From contig VIIQ02000231.1 of assembly GCA_007449985.2 (NCBI GenBank), positions 60,519 through 124,518 of the forward strand: a DNA stretch of 64,000 bases. The letters are read 5' to 3'. Positions 44,405 through 56,674 of this stretch are shown here, piece by piece. The notes below the pieces were generated by a model. That model saw nothing but the letters and a program-made list of their open reading frames with translations, had not been told where the DNA came from and did no database searches. The stretch comes from Desmodesmus armatus (lineage: Eukaryota > Chlorophyta > Chlorophyceae > Sphaeropleales > Scenedesmaceae). The position numbers and the translations under genes are program-made. Position 1 is the first letter of the stretch; every line of letters begins with the position of its first letter.

Positions 44405-45900
44405 CTTGGTGCTGTCGAAGAGCACTAGTGTCAGAGAGAGCGGGCCAGGCCGTCCAGATGCTTGACCTGAGACAATCCAACATCACACAGCAGGAGTGGA
44501 TGTTGCGTCTGGATCGTGATGCTGTTTGCGCCTATCACTTAGCCGCACTCACCTGGGGCTCTGTTCACTGCTGGTGCGTTACTGCACGCAAGCAACGACA
44601 AGTTACTGGATCGTCTGCACGTTCACATGAGCCTTTGGACATTGATACGGACTAGATCTTCCTCCGGCTGCGCAAATTATAAGACCGTCGACTTGCAGCA
44701 CAGAATGTCACCGGCAGGTCCAGACTGTCATTCTGTTGCCGGTGGCAACATAACAACAACAGTTCCCACACTCCGCTGCTTCTTGCCTGCATTATCACTG
44801 CAATATAAGCGAAAAGAGCTATGACGGAGCTTTCTATAGCAACCTGATCGGCCACTAACCCACTTTGACTTGGTGCTTACAGTTTCACCAATGTGCTGTC
44901 TGTTGTGTTGTCATATTGAATGCGTTCTACAATGAGAGATCACTAGCAACACTATGGACGCCCTATCCTACATTTTGCAGCAGCCAAGTTGCCTGTTGCG
45001 TGCACAATCCAAGGGGCTCCTCCACCTGCCAAAGTGCACACTGATGGGGAAGAAACACTGATCAGATCGTGCAACAGCATGTGCACACAGTGGCCGGCAA
45101 TGCACCACATATCAATGGTGTTACTAGCACACGCATGTTCAGTGACTGAACACTGAGTGCTGTTGTAGCAGTGTTGACCCCTCTCACAATCGAACGCCAT
45201 GCATATACAGCACGCAGCACAGTGTTGATATCGACAGCGCCAGGTCGACCTGACGAATGACGTCATTCTGTTGTCATGGTGAGCACAAGGATGCAGGCAG
45301 CCTGGATCTCTGAAGGTTCACTCTTTCCTTTGGTCTTGCCAGGGTCTAGATCAAGCCCCATGCAGCCCTCTGTTGTTGTGATGTTCAACATCTGGCAGTG
45401 TTACAGATAAGCACACTAGTGTGCTTCTCTGAGCTGTGGTGTAAATCAACCAAAGGTCTCCAAAGGTCTGCTGCACCCTAGGTTGCTAGAATCCCCTTGA
45501 AACGCGCTGCCCATTGCGGCAGCGCGTGGCAGTGCCCTACCACAGCATGATGCTGTTCCAGGTGCACGTGCTTTATAGGCAACCAAGAACCCTCGGCACT
45601 GAACCAAGATTACCGCACTGAGGTAGAACATAACCAACACTAGCCTGTCGGACAGTGACTTCCATCATGACTCAGCAGCTCTGCCAGGGTGCAACAGTCC
45701 TTCAGCTTATGAACTGCAGACAACCGGCCTGCCAGTTGACCATCACTCTGTGAGTTGTTGAAGACATCATGACTCATGAGATGCACTTGCCAGCTGCACC
45801 ACTGCGGCAGCAGCAGAAATTATACAAGGCAGCAAACTCCAAGCTTACAAAAGCTGCTCGCAGGCTCACATGCAAGTGCTTGCCACACCATTTCTGCAAC
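44405..45900. other. Intergenic region upstream of the peroxidase
   Basis: Contains the expected promoter and 5' UTR of the minus-strand peroxidase gene at its left side. No TATA box or recognisable element stands out, and the open frames have no domain signature. Confidence 0.45.
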
Positions 45901-45924
45901 AATCAACATACGCTGATTGCAGCA

Positions 45925-46170
45925 AATGATCCTGCTGCTTCACCACCCAGGCTGATCTCTGCCAGAGATAGTATTACTGTTCATGTGTCTGCTGTGCAAG
46001 TGGCCTGCTGGAGAAGGCCGCGTGCAAAGGACTCCATTGCGGTACAGGCAGCTGCAGGAGCGGCCCACAAGCCCGCCAGCCACCGCTGCAGCTGCTGCCA
46101 GCACTCTACTGTTGCACTGACTCGCCCTGCCTGTCTTGACAGCGTTGCCATGAGAGGCGGGACCGGCACA
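45925..46170 (-). pseudogene. Decayed fragment related to the bZIP-like gene
   Basis: Read on minus, 46034 and below encodes ESFARGLLQQ, matching ESFARSLSCK in the bZIP-like protein (encoded near 21,690-21,720). The DNA at 45,925-46,035 also matches 48,129-48,220 on the same strand. The surrounding frame is disrupted and no zipper or basic region is present. It is best read as a gene-family relic. Confidence 0.5.
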
Positions 46171-46289
46171 GTGTACTATGTGGGCCAGCCAATGCCCCAA
46201 CACAAAACACAGGGGCTGCTGCTGCTTCTGATGGTGGTGGTGGTGCTGCTGCTGCCATCATGGTGTAGTGCTGATATGTTCGCCTGAGC

Positions 46290-48110
46290 TTGTTGCGCCT
46301 GCATGCAGAGACGCAGCGTATGATGCAGGCATGTTGCTGTCAGCCTGGTGATGCTGCAAAAGGAGGCGGTGAGGTGGAGCTTACATATAGTGTCCCCTGC
46401 CGAATGTTGAAAGCAGCTTGTGCAATTGCTGCTGACGTTACGGACCCATGGAAAAAATAGCAATCCTGGGTAGTGTGTACTCGCCAGCGGTGTCTTCTGC
46501 GTTCTGCTGGTGGGCAACAGCAGCAGCGCTGCTAGCAGCCCAGTGCTGAGTGCTGTAATGGAGCGTGCACAGCCCAATGTCAAAAAATTCTTGCGTGGAA
46601 GCGTCGTTGGCTGCATATACATGCTGCAGTCCACTGCCCTCTCCCTCACACATCGCGTTCGTGTGATTGCTGGCTTCGCCTGTGCGGCCCCGTGGACCAA
46701 CCCGACAGGTCACGGTGCTTAAGACATGTGTATAAAAGCTTTTTGTAGAGTCCTACAGCCACAATTGTGCCCTCACCGCTGACTGTACGTTTTCCCGGCC
46801 CGGAAAATTGGCAACATTGGAGGCAACAAACATGCAAACACACTCATTACGAAATCATATTTCCATACATACATAATTCAATCATTATGAAAACGATATG
46901 GGGACTATTACATAACACAAGCGGATTGTTGCACTGTCCCAGGAGAAGGTCGCCGGGCCGGCACAAGGCAAGCCCCAAGGCCCAACCTATGCATGAAAAG
47001 CGTACACATTCGCGGATTTGGCGGCGCCTGACCTGCGTTTTGACGAATGTCGGAGGGACAAGCAGCCAGCACTTAGACGCTTAGAAGCAACCCTGCAAAG
47101 CGAAAATGCGGTCCAAAGCACGACGCCCAGGCTGCTAAAACCTGTCCAATGACAGCATTTGACACAGCTCCGACTTAGCCCAGTGAGCACGAACCCCTCG
47201 ACGAGATGCGCACTAGCAGGTCGCCCAATAATACCAGATGCGGTGTAGCACGTCATCGGTTCGAATCCTCCCCTTCCTCCCAGTGGGCTTTTGTCACTGG
47301 TACCGGTTTTCTATGAGCAGATGACTGATAGGAGGAAATAAAAGAAGCACAACGCAGCTGGTCCAGCTCTGGCTTGCCAGGATTGTGCCAAGGAAATCGT
47401 TGCGGCACCCGGCATGGCCTGCTAGCGGCTGCCTGGCAGGTCTTGATACGCGAGACCAAGCACAGACTATGTCACTGTGGCAGCCGTCCATCAGAAGCAC
47501 ATGGCCTGCTGACCCTGCCCACGTGCCTGGTATGGGGAGCCTGGGTGGTTGCGACAACATCTCTGTGTGATTCCAACACCTGTGCTGATCAGCCAACACC
47601 CTAAAAGGCCAACACTCTGTGTGCTCCCGGCGTTCGCGGCACAACAGACAACACGCGCTCAATGAGCCCCCCATTCCTACTTTGCTTACCTAAGCAGTAG
47701 GGGCCCTGGTGCATCCCACGGCAACGTATCATTGCTGTCAGACAGTCGCAGCTGCCACAGGTGCCCTCCTTGCCTGCAAACTGGCAGGCTCTTAAAGGTC
47801 ATGTCCTGCGGCACACCAGACAACCACACTGTGGGGGACACACATTCGCCAAAGCCCATTGTCAGCGTGCATCATGCCCTCTATGCTTCAGGAGCTGCAT
47901 CAGATGGCAGTGATGACACGATGACAAGCCATGGCAGAGCAAGCTGCTGTCAGCAGTGAGGCAAGCCTAGCGGCCATGCTGACGTCTATACTGACGACCC
48001 AAATGTAGCAACAACATCAGCAGCTGTGACTAGCTGGCCGAGGCCTGCCTCACCTGATGGCGCCAAACACCAACCAGCCGCACGCAGGGGTGGGTGTCGC
48101 AACCGGCGCT
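46290..48110. other. No recognisable gene
   Basis: About 1.8 kb of mixed composition. Frames such as 46438-46713 minus and 47294-47674 minus show no domain. GGTTCGAATCC near 47,258 resembles a tRNA T-loop, but no cloverleaf fits around it. Confidence 0.45.
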
Positions 48111-48128
48111 GACAGCAGCAGATCATTC

Positions 48129-49250
48129 TGCTCCTTTACCACCCAGGCTGGCCTCTGCTGTTGCTGTCCACGCGTCTGCTGTGCAGGCGGCTTGTTGGAA
48201 AGGCTGCGTGCAAAGCACTCTTAGACAGCGGGGCAGTGTGCCCAAGCACAGACTGAGCTTCTCCTATAGGCACAGCAGCCCGTTCCGGAGTACACTGATG
48301 TCATCATTGAGCAGCTGACCGAAGCTGCCGCCCAAGCCTTCTGATGTTTTGAGCGCAGGGCCACAATGGGTCTGCAGATCGCGCAGCTGCAGGTGCAGCT
48401 TCGAGGCATCCAGCCACATCTGCAGCCGTTTCTCTGCAGCTGCTGCCACACCAGCACCAACCGACACACCAGGTGCTGCTGCCAGCAACTGGGAGGCCAT
48501 CGCTGCTGGTGGAGATGCGCAGTGCTGCCAGTACAAGTAGCCGCCATGGCGTACTGCTGGTGTAACTGGCAGCATCGGCGCTGCCTGCCGCTGTTGCTGC
48601 AGCTCCAGGTACGTCAGCTACCGCAGCACTGGCAGGGCGTTACCGAGTTCTAGAAGCCAGTGGGGGAACACAACTGACAAGTCCACGCCACGTCGTGGAC
48701 GCAGCTGAGGCGCTGCAGCTTGGGCAGCAGCAACAGTGCTGCGGCCAGCCCTTGTTCCCCGTCAAGCAGCACACAGCCGCGAATGTGCAGCTGCTTGAGA
48801 GAGGACCCAGCCCCCAAGGCACCCTGCGACCCATCCCTTGGCTGCAGCTGCATTCGCGGGCCACTTAGCACCAGGCTGGCAAGCCCTTGCAGCTTGTCGT
48901 GGGGAAGCTCCAATGGCCTTCCACTTCCGTTCCTGAATTGGCGCCACATGCTGCTGTTGCTGCTGCATTGGTGTCACAGAGGCGAAGCTTGCCGTTTGCC
49001 CAGACAGCAATGTCTGTGCAGCAGCTACCTGTACAGGGTACAAGGCTGCTGCAGCAGCCACAGCCACTGCAGCTGGGGATAGGAGTGCTGAGCCATCAAG
49101 CATGCCGCCGCCAGTCAGGGCAGCAGCACCACCTGCAAAGAAATCTGGTGATGCACTGAATCGCCCTGGTGGCGCCTGCCGCTGCACGGCCGCTGCTGCT
49201 GGTGTGACTGACACAGCAGCAGCCGGTCCATGCGCATGCGCACGCACACG
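48129..49250 (-). pseudogene. Chimeric relic: bZIP-family segments around a leucine-rich-repeat piece
   Basis: Read on minus in order: (1) 49163-48978 encodes SPDFFAGGAAALTGGGMLDG and an Ala-rich run, matching PESFAGAGAALTGGGMLDSS of the bZIP-like protein; (2) 48949-48650, in another frame, encodes a leucine-rich-repeat-like stretch (LQGLASLVLSG, SLKQLHIRGC, LLLLPKLQRL); (3) 48220-48129 encodes ECFARSLSNKPPAQQ, matching ESFARSLSCKPPAQQ. An in-frame TAA stands directly before part 3, and the frames differ between parts. The bZIP pieces keep the same order as in the intact gene. This suggests a decayed paralogue with an LRR insertion or fusion. Confidence 0.5.
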
Positions 49251-50600
49251 GATGTGGTGCTGGTGGTGGCGATGCTGCTGATGCTAGTGCTGCCGCTGTT
49301 GCTGCCGCTGTCGCTGCCGCAAGTTGCTGCCCTCTCCCTTTACACCAGCCAAATATCTGTGCTGTCATGGCTGTTATCAGATGTGCGGTCCGCTCTCACT
49401 GCCGCTTCACCTCATGCCAGCACCCAGGGACTGCCGCGTGCTGCGGTGCCTGCAGGCTGCTTGCAAGTCCTGCACGAAGGGTTGGACCCTGAGGGCAGCT
49501 GCTGAGGGCTGCAAGGGAAGCTGCACAACTGCCGGACGTGGCAGTTGCATGGCCAGCTGGACCCCGCCCATGACAGCACGGCCCTAACGTGCTGCAGGTC
49601 CTGCCTGGCCAGCTTCACTGGGTGATGGAGCACCTAGAGGCAGCAGCACCTGTGCAGCGGCAGCAGCAAATTGCAGCAGTGTGCACGCAAGGGCGTAGCA
49701 ACCTGACAAATAATTGCTTTGACTGGCCCCTACAACGAATTAGTTATTCTAGGTAAGAAGTGCCTGGTCGTAGTACCTGGTGTGGGCAACCTCAAGCAGC
49801 GAAGGATGGTGCACATGTGTGACAGCATACAGGCGCATGTGCGAATGATTGCAGCTGCTGGATGCAGGTCTGCATGCAATGCCTGGTACAGAAGCAACAG
49901 TGTGAATAGAACTTACCAAATACCGCCACTTATGTGTTGCTGCTCAGTCAAGTGACACACCAGCTGATCCAAGCAGCGTCAGGGGCTGGCAGCAACAGGG
50001 ACTGGCATCGTCAACGCCGGCATGATGAGTTTCTGCGTTCTTTGAAGCTCAGAAGTGAAATAGACAGCTGCTGCTGCTGAGCTGCCCCGCCCATTCTGTC
50101 AGGGTAAGGCACCAGGTTTGAGAGGTGCAGACCAGCGCAACACTTGACTGCAGCTGCACAACTGCGACTTGTGCGCTTGAGCGGCCGGTGCATGAAATCG
50201 AAAGACACTGATGATCAAACCTAGAATAGCATTCGGGACGCTGTTCACTGCCACGAGAAACCTGGGGCTCAGCAGCTGACTCCTCTCTCTGTACTCGGAC
50301 TCCTCTCTGGGATGACCGAAGCATTCTTTGCAGTCAGAAAGTAGACATTACGATCCGTATCTGTCTTAGCATTGCCAAGCAACTTTCAGTACTCAGTCCA
50401 AGGTTGACTATCGCCAGGATTAGAAAGCAGCAGACATACATCTCTGGCCACTGGGTGTGCTCTTTGAACTGCTTGATTTTTACTCATCCGTAACCAGACC
50501 TGGCCAGCACAGCAGCTGGCACGTCAACAGGCAACTGCCTACTGCACAGCAGCACCGTGCAACTGATTTTAGAGGGACAGGGCTGTAAGATCAGTACAGC
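49251..50600. other. Intergenic region upstream of the 486-aa gene
   Basis: CTG-rich DNA with no supported gene. The right end should hold the promoter and 5' UTR of the plus-strand gene starting at 50601. No core promoter motif is obvious. Confidence 0.45.
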
Positions 50601-53348
50601 ATGGAGCAATTCATGGAGAACGCACAGCTGGAAAAGCTTTTTTCAGAGCAGTCACTGGCACAGGTTTGTTGCTGAGCAAATGTCGGCATGACAGCCGATG
50701 CCGCGGCGCTGGCATCCACTGTGCTGTGGCATGTGCTGGCTGGCAGCACACTTGCATGTCTCCAGCTGCTACCAAGTTTCGCAGCATATACCCATGCTGT
50801 TTGCTGCAAGGCTTCTGCAAGTTGTCACATCGTCTGTTTAGTCAGCTTGGTCAGCACAAGGTCATCCCTGTCAGCACACCCCCTGGGTGAAGAAGGGTTG
50901 TGTGCTTCAAGCGCTTTTGCTTTGGCCCATATGAAGCTTTGCAAGTGCCCGCCCAATCCAGCTACAAATAGCTGCACTCCTGCCCCACCCGTTGTCACAG
51001 ATCCCGTTGAATATAACCCTGGCCAACATCGGGCTTATGTTCATTCGCGGCGAAGAACTGCCTGTGGTGATCGAAGTACAGCGGTTGGCCTACCAGTATG
51101 GGCTCCAGCTGCTGCTGCTGAAGAACGCGGTGGTCACAGTGCCCAGGAGTGAGCATGGAGCGGAGGCCACCCTGGCAGCCAACCTCCCCTTCTGCTGCCG
51201 TCAGGTTGTGACGTTGAACGTTTCCCGTGGCAGTGCAACACTGGTGCTGCATGGAGGAAATGTAGTGGAGGCTGAGGTGGTCAAGCATGGCCCGCTGACA
51301 GACGTCAAGGACTGGGAGGTAAGCAGGTTGACCGTCCGCCCAGCAGCCCGCATCTTGCAACGAAGACATTATGTGGGGCCACCACAGCAAAGGCAGTGGT
51401 ACTGTTGGCAGAGTGCTACAACGGGCTTTCCTACATACCATGACAGCCATCACACTGACACTGCAATCCTGCATGAAGTTTCTACGCCACGCCTTGCAAA
51501 GGCTGCAGAGTCTGCAAGCGTGATGTGGGCCCCTTGCCAAGTTTTTTATTTGTTTGCTGTGCTCGTCTTCTCGCAGATCCTGTGCTGTGAGCTGGTAGAG
51601 CGGCAGACATCGGCAAGAATGCCTCAGCTACTGGTCATCGACATGCTGCGCATGTCGTGGATGAAGGAGCTGGCAGTGCTGCTGCATGCGGAGGCGCAGG
51701 GCCACAAGCAGGTGGGCTTGCCTGCTTCAGCGGTGACATATCTCATAAGTCAGCTTGAGTGGAAGCACGGCAGAAAATAGACTTGGCCGTTGTTGTGTTG
51801 AGCTCCACGACCGAGCCCGTTTGAGAGCATCATATCGGTCTCCACATAGAGGTGACAGTGTGGTCGGACCCTGTCTCCTTTGTCACAAACCCTGTCACCA
51901 GGCAATCCTGGAAGTCTGCCTGCATCAGCTGTGTTGGATGTACGTGGACAGCCCCAGGCAGTTTGAAGTGTCATGCTAGTGCATGCTGCGCAACAGCTGT
52001 TTCTGCGTCAACGTAGTGAAAGACCCCAAATATAATGGAAGTCATCAACATGACATGTGCAGCACTGCGGCCTGCGTGTTGTGTGCCCTGCAGGTGCGAG
52101 AGTTCCTGGCAAGAGCAGGCGCATCACCTGCGGAGGTGCAGCAGGCAACCAGCCTCTGGGTGCAGAGCATGCAGGCCATCACATCGCGGCTGCCCTCCCC
52201 TGACTGGATCAACCAGGTGAGCTGCTGGCAGGAGAGGAACTGCGTGTGCGTACACTGAGCAGTAAATGACGGTGTAGCAGGCAGCTAAGGGTGGATGCCA
52301 CACCGTGTGTGCGCGTCGCTTGTTTGTGCAGCATGCAATTTCTGCGTGTCTCTTATCACTTGGGACAAGCAGTGCAGCGGGGCAAGCACTGGCACCCTAC
52401 TCTGTGCGCCCGCCCTGCAAGGCACTAGGGTTGCCTATCCAGCCCCCGCAAGACCTGCACAAGCCTTAGCAGGCTGGCTTGCCACAGTCCAGCACACAGA
52501 TCTCAGTGTGTGTGGCTTGCGTGCAGGTGCTTCACAGCCTTGAGCTCCCACTGGCGCCGGCGGCGTTTTATGGCCAGCAGCAGCAGCTCAGTGAGCAAGT
52601 ATTCTACAGCAAGCAGCAGAGTGATATCACAACCTGGCAGCAGTGGAAGCAGCACATCCTGGCCCAGCATGCAGTTGGCAACCAGCAGCCGCTGCAGCCT
52701 GCCGCTGCCTCTGCTTTTGCGCCTAGCAGCAACGGACCCCTGGCCAGCAGCAGCCACAACGATGATATCAGCAGGGCAGCAAGCGTTTCCGCTTGGCTGC
52801 GCAGGAGCAGGAGCAGCGAGGGCGAGGCCAGCAGCGCCAGCTTTGCCTTACACAGGAGCAGGAGCTGTGACGGTCACGAAGTCAGTAGCAGCAGTGATGG
52901 CAGCAGCAGGGCAGCAGCAGGGCAGCTCAGCACTATCGCACACGACCAGGCAGCAGCCCCACACAGCAACGCACTGCAGCTGCCTCCTGCAGCTGCAGCA
53001 GAGCAGCAGCAGCAGCAGGGCGGTTTTGTCGCAGCAGCAGCAGCAGCAGTCCCTGAGCAGGACGCGGATACGGTGATGCAGCAGTGGCTGCGGGGCCTGG
53101 CTGTGAAGTTGGTGAAGTGGGAGGGCCCCCGCAAGCCTGATGCTCAGCCGCATGCTGTCCCGCTGCGTTTCCTAAAAAGCAATCACCCTGTCCCAGCCTC
53201 CATACTGCAGCGCTACCATGGCAGCTTTGCAGAGTTTGTGAATGCCCGCCCAGAGCTGTCATTTGTCACAGAGGGCAGGCACTACACCATCTTCATGATT
53301 CCTGAGCACCAGAACAAGCTGCTGGCAGAGATGCAGGCGTCTCAGTGA
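50601..53348 (+). CDS. Unrecognised 486-residue protein
   Basis: Function unknown. Exons 50601-50663, 51001-51318, 51577-51711, 52094-52216 and 52527-53348 give 486 residues; every intron is in phase 0 and has GT/AG ends. The start is the ATG at 50601, in a good context (purine-rich, ATGG). Residues 22-127 look like a compact folded domain (LPVVIEVQRLAYQYGLQLLLLKN is the core). Residues 128-213 are helical and Leu-rich. Residues about 240-390 are Gln/Ser/Ala-rich with RSRSSEGE and RSRSCDGHE motifs that could be phosphorylated. The last ~80 residues form a second globular segment (VPLRFLKSNHPVPASILQRY, then FAEFVNARPELSF) with a faint likeness to winged-helix modules such as LOTUS/OST-HTH; that is speculation. 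The 2.96-kb repeat array starts about 400 bp after the stop. Confidence 0.8.
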
Positions 53349-53558
53349 GTGGCAGGCAGGTGCGGCCAGGGGCTGCAGGGGTCGCAATGAAGGGCTTGCC
53401 TGCACCTGGGGAGGGCAGCATCAGCAGGAGGCAGCTGCTGCAGCAGGCACGAGCCAGCTACGTCGCCGGGATGATGTGTCATGCAGGCCAGATAGGAAAT
53501 GCTGTGTATGAAGATGGATTGTTTGATTTGAGTCGGCAGCAAGCCTTCTGTTTTGCTC

Positions 53559-53593
53559 GACAAGTCCTTTTCACCCGCTGGGTCGGACTTGTC
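53559..53593. repeat. Hairpin downstream of the 486-aa gene
   Basis: GACAAGTCC (53559-53567) and GGACTTGTC (53585-53593) form a 9-bp stem with a 17-base loop, about 210 bp after the stop codon and probably in the 3' UTR. It lies in the last unique sequence before the array. Confidence 0.6.
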
Positions 53594-53744
53594 AGGTTTG
53601 CTGTCTTGTTGTGGCTGATGTGCCACATATCAGAATGTGCTGACGCGCAGACAGTATCATGTTAGGTTGGGTCTGCGTCGGGAAAAGTCCAGGGCTGGTG
53701 CTTTGGTGCGATTGTGAGTATCGTGTTCTGTTGGTGCCATCAAA

Positions 53745-54461
53745 CAGGGGGGTGGACAATGATTCTCTGGGGGTTTCGCCGGCTCAGCCCAAGCAGACGC
53801 ACTCGTGTGCAGCGTTTCTCATGCAAAGCAATTGCGTTTAATGTGCGCATTCCTTCCACAAAGTTACGAGGCTTGCCAGGCTGTTCTCGCGTAGCTCGGT
53901 CCAAAGACTCCCTGAGAGGCTCAGCAGCGCCAGAAACACAGTCAACGGTTACGTCAGCCAACCACGGACAAAAGAGCAACCACACAGCAGCGACTGGCAG
54001 CACATTTCGACTCACAACAACACTATCAAGCGGAATCAGCTACGCAGATGAGCCCGCGGTGAGGCCTTTATGTGGTACAGTATGCTGAAGGTCACATCAG
54101 TTACCCCAGGTCCCAGAATGCCAATTTCACCGCTCCAACACAGTACAGGGCGAGACAGCACAATCTCACTGCAGCAATACTTCGCTCTTGCTGCATGTAC
54201 ACCGCACAGATACAAGGCACAAGCTAGCACGGCCTTGCAGAGATACAGGAAAAACATCTGAGAGCCAGTGCTGGGGCCAGCTGGGCCGAAAAAACGAGAA
54301 TTCCGCTTACCGCCAATCTGCGCAGCGGGGCATACGTTTATTCAAATTGCGGAAACACCAGAGCAAGGCTGCACTTTTTAAGCATATCACTTTGTTCCTT
54401 AGGACTTGCTCTACAGCTGACTGCAACACCCGCGAGATTCATTGTCCACCCCCCTGTGTCT
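53745..54461. mobile_element. ~720-bp segment with terminal inverted repeats (MITE-like), copy 1
   Basis: The left end reads ACAGGGGGGTGGACAATGA and the right end carries its reverse complement. In copies 2-4 the match extends outward by AGAC/GTCT. Equivalent segments lie at 56701-57422, 59662-60383 and 62623-63344. The termini agree over 23 bp and loosely over five more. No transposase frame is inside, as expected for a MITE. Target duplications cannot be recognised because the outer flanks are part of the same repeat unit. Confidence 0.6.
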
Positions 54462-56647
54462 GGGGCTGTGCACTGACTTGGCACCAACAGGGCTCCAAGG
54501 GCCCCGGCACAGTGTGCCATTGCGTCACACTCAGCAGCGATAGTGCACCTACCCTAGCCTTACCAGCGTTCATGGCCTGTGCTAGCAGCCGTCGCCAATG
54601 ACAGTTTCTGGGCCGCCACCCCCCTACCCCCCCACCACCGGCAACATGACCCTCCCGGGCGCCGTCACCTACTGTGCCACCCTTGCCTTGGCCTTGGCAT
54701 ATGGCACTGTCACTATTGTCGCCTGGCTGCTTGGCACCTTTTGCATATGGCAGCTAGGGCTGTTGTGTTGCTGATGTCCTCAACCATCAACAACCGCAAC
54801 ACACTCAAACCCTACCCCAGGACCTCTTGAGCATACAACTGGTCCTTGAGCCTCATTTCAGCAAGGCTACTGTCACAACTGTTGGCACGTGTCAGTACTA
54901 TAGTACTGTGCCCTTGGCCGTTCACTTTGATTACCAAGCTGCATGCCGCGGCAACAATGACAATTTCGCGGTTTGACGCAGGGCACACGGTCAACCCGCC
55001 AAACACAACAGCATGTTCAGGCTTGTCAAGGCTATGTGCTTCTACAGCATATAGCTCAATCAACTGCTCAGCATCACACAATCCATACAGCACCCCCTGC
55101 CAGCTGCTGCCCTTCCTGCTGCATGCGTGGCCGTTGAGGGCTGTTTCGCTGGGGTTGGCGGTTCCGCCCCCCAAGCATGCCACGTGCTGTGCGCCTGGCT
55201 GGCAGCTGCAGTTGTAGTAAAGCTGCTGCTTGCAGCAACCAGTGTGGCCTGCATATGGTGTGGGGTTGACTATCTTGTGGCATCTCATCACTGCTATGCT
55301 GCTGTGCTGCCCGCATGTTCGCCCCGCCTTGCGCATGTCGCCTTTGTTTCGCCGCAATGCACCTGCACACAAAGGGGGGTCCAGGACATCCATCCAGCCA
55401 ACCACATACATTACAACAGCACATAACAATGACATGTTCAGGGAGCTGTGCATGGGCTGCAGGACAAATGTGTTGCTGCTGGCTGAGGCACACAGAGCAC
55501 TTCATCATCTGCAGCGACTGGGGTCCCCATGGTGCACAGCGAAGCAGCCAGCCTCCTGCCTCAGGGATGGCAGCTGCTGCTTGATCCACCCCACTCAACT
55601 AAATGCAAGAGGTCCATTGAGCACGTGCATAGTCACATGGATGAGGAGACGCACAGCTGGCTGCTGCAGTGTATGCAATTATACCCCAACACGAACGCTA
55701 CCCCACAAAGGTCCAAGGGGCAGTATGCTACTTTTGAATGCCCTATGCCAGCCAGCAGGACTGCATCTGATATCACCACACTGCCAGACACTTGGGAGGC
55801 ATTCACTGCTGTTGGTGGCAACTACACTGCCCTTGAGCTCAGCTGAGCGCTGTAACGCTTGTGCGTCGTAGCAGCGATTGTGGTTTGGCACCCTTCAACT
55901 GCACGGTTGCTCTGCCTCACCAAGGCAGCTGCCTGTGGTGCTGGCATTTGTCTCTGCTGCTGCTGCGTGACACACCAGTCTCACCCACCTATGGGTCTCA
56001 TCTGCTCCTTGCATCTGGTGGTCATGGTGTGGGGCTCGACTCGTGTCGTCGTTGGTGCCTCCTTAGTGTTGGATGTTGGCTGTAAGTACCTGCAGGAAGG
56101 GCAGGGAGCAGTTGCTTCGGTTTTCAACTGCTGATCCAGCACCATGCAGGCTGGCTGCTTCTGCTGTGTAGCTCTGCTGTGGGTCTCATGCAGCTTAGTG
56201 GCACTGTTCTTGCAATTACTGCTACTGCTGCTGCCAAGGCTGTTCTGTGCTGAGCCTGATCTGGATGTGCAGGGGGCCTCCAATGCATTCACCAAGTGAA
56301 ATCATAATGTTGAGAATGCTCCATGGGGCCGATGCTCCTGCTGGTGTGCTGCAGTGTGGCCCACACACCTGTTGGTTGATCTGGAACATCACACCAGCCC
56401 TCAGCTGCTGCTGCTGCTGCTCCAGCCTCTCTGCTAAGCTGAAACTTTTACTTGACAACATACAAGTTCAACTGTTTGAATTGCAGAGCAAGATGAAGCC
56501 GCTAGAAGAAACCAAGAATCCAGCACAGCAGATGCTGACACTCCTGCTGACTGCTAAAATCAAGATGGCGAGTTGCACACGGGCTGCAGAGCTGACAAGA
56601 ACGTACGCATTACAAGCATTGATTTCACTGAAAACAAGGCCGCAATC

Positions 56648-56674
56648 GTCCGTGTTTCCGCAGAGAACACGGAC
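56648..56674. repeat. Hairpin near the end of each 2,961-bp unit
   Basis: GTCCGTGTT and AACACGGAC (9-bp arms) with a nine-base loop, ending about 30 bp before the unit junction at 56706. The same structure recurs at 59609-59635 and 62570-62596. A terminal hairpin recalls Helitron 3' ends, but the CTRR terminus is missing. Confidence 0.8.

Noticed and set aside
45769..46287. 172-codon plus-strand frame
   Set aside because: It lies antisense to the bZIP-family relic and has no domain; the hydrophobic end comes from a GGT/CTG simple repeat.
47225..47285. Possible tRNA, because of GGTTCGAATCC
   Set aside because: The five-base T stem does not pair well, and no matching acceptor strand, D arm or anticodon arm can be placed upstream.
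54812..55871. Two 213-codon frames in the satellite unit as genes
   Set aside because: They overlap on opposite strands, lack domains and have the composition of stop-poor non-coding DNA.
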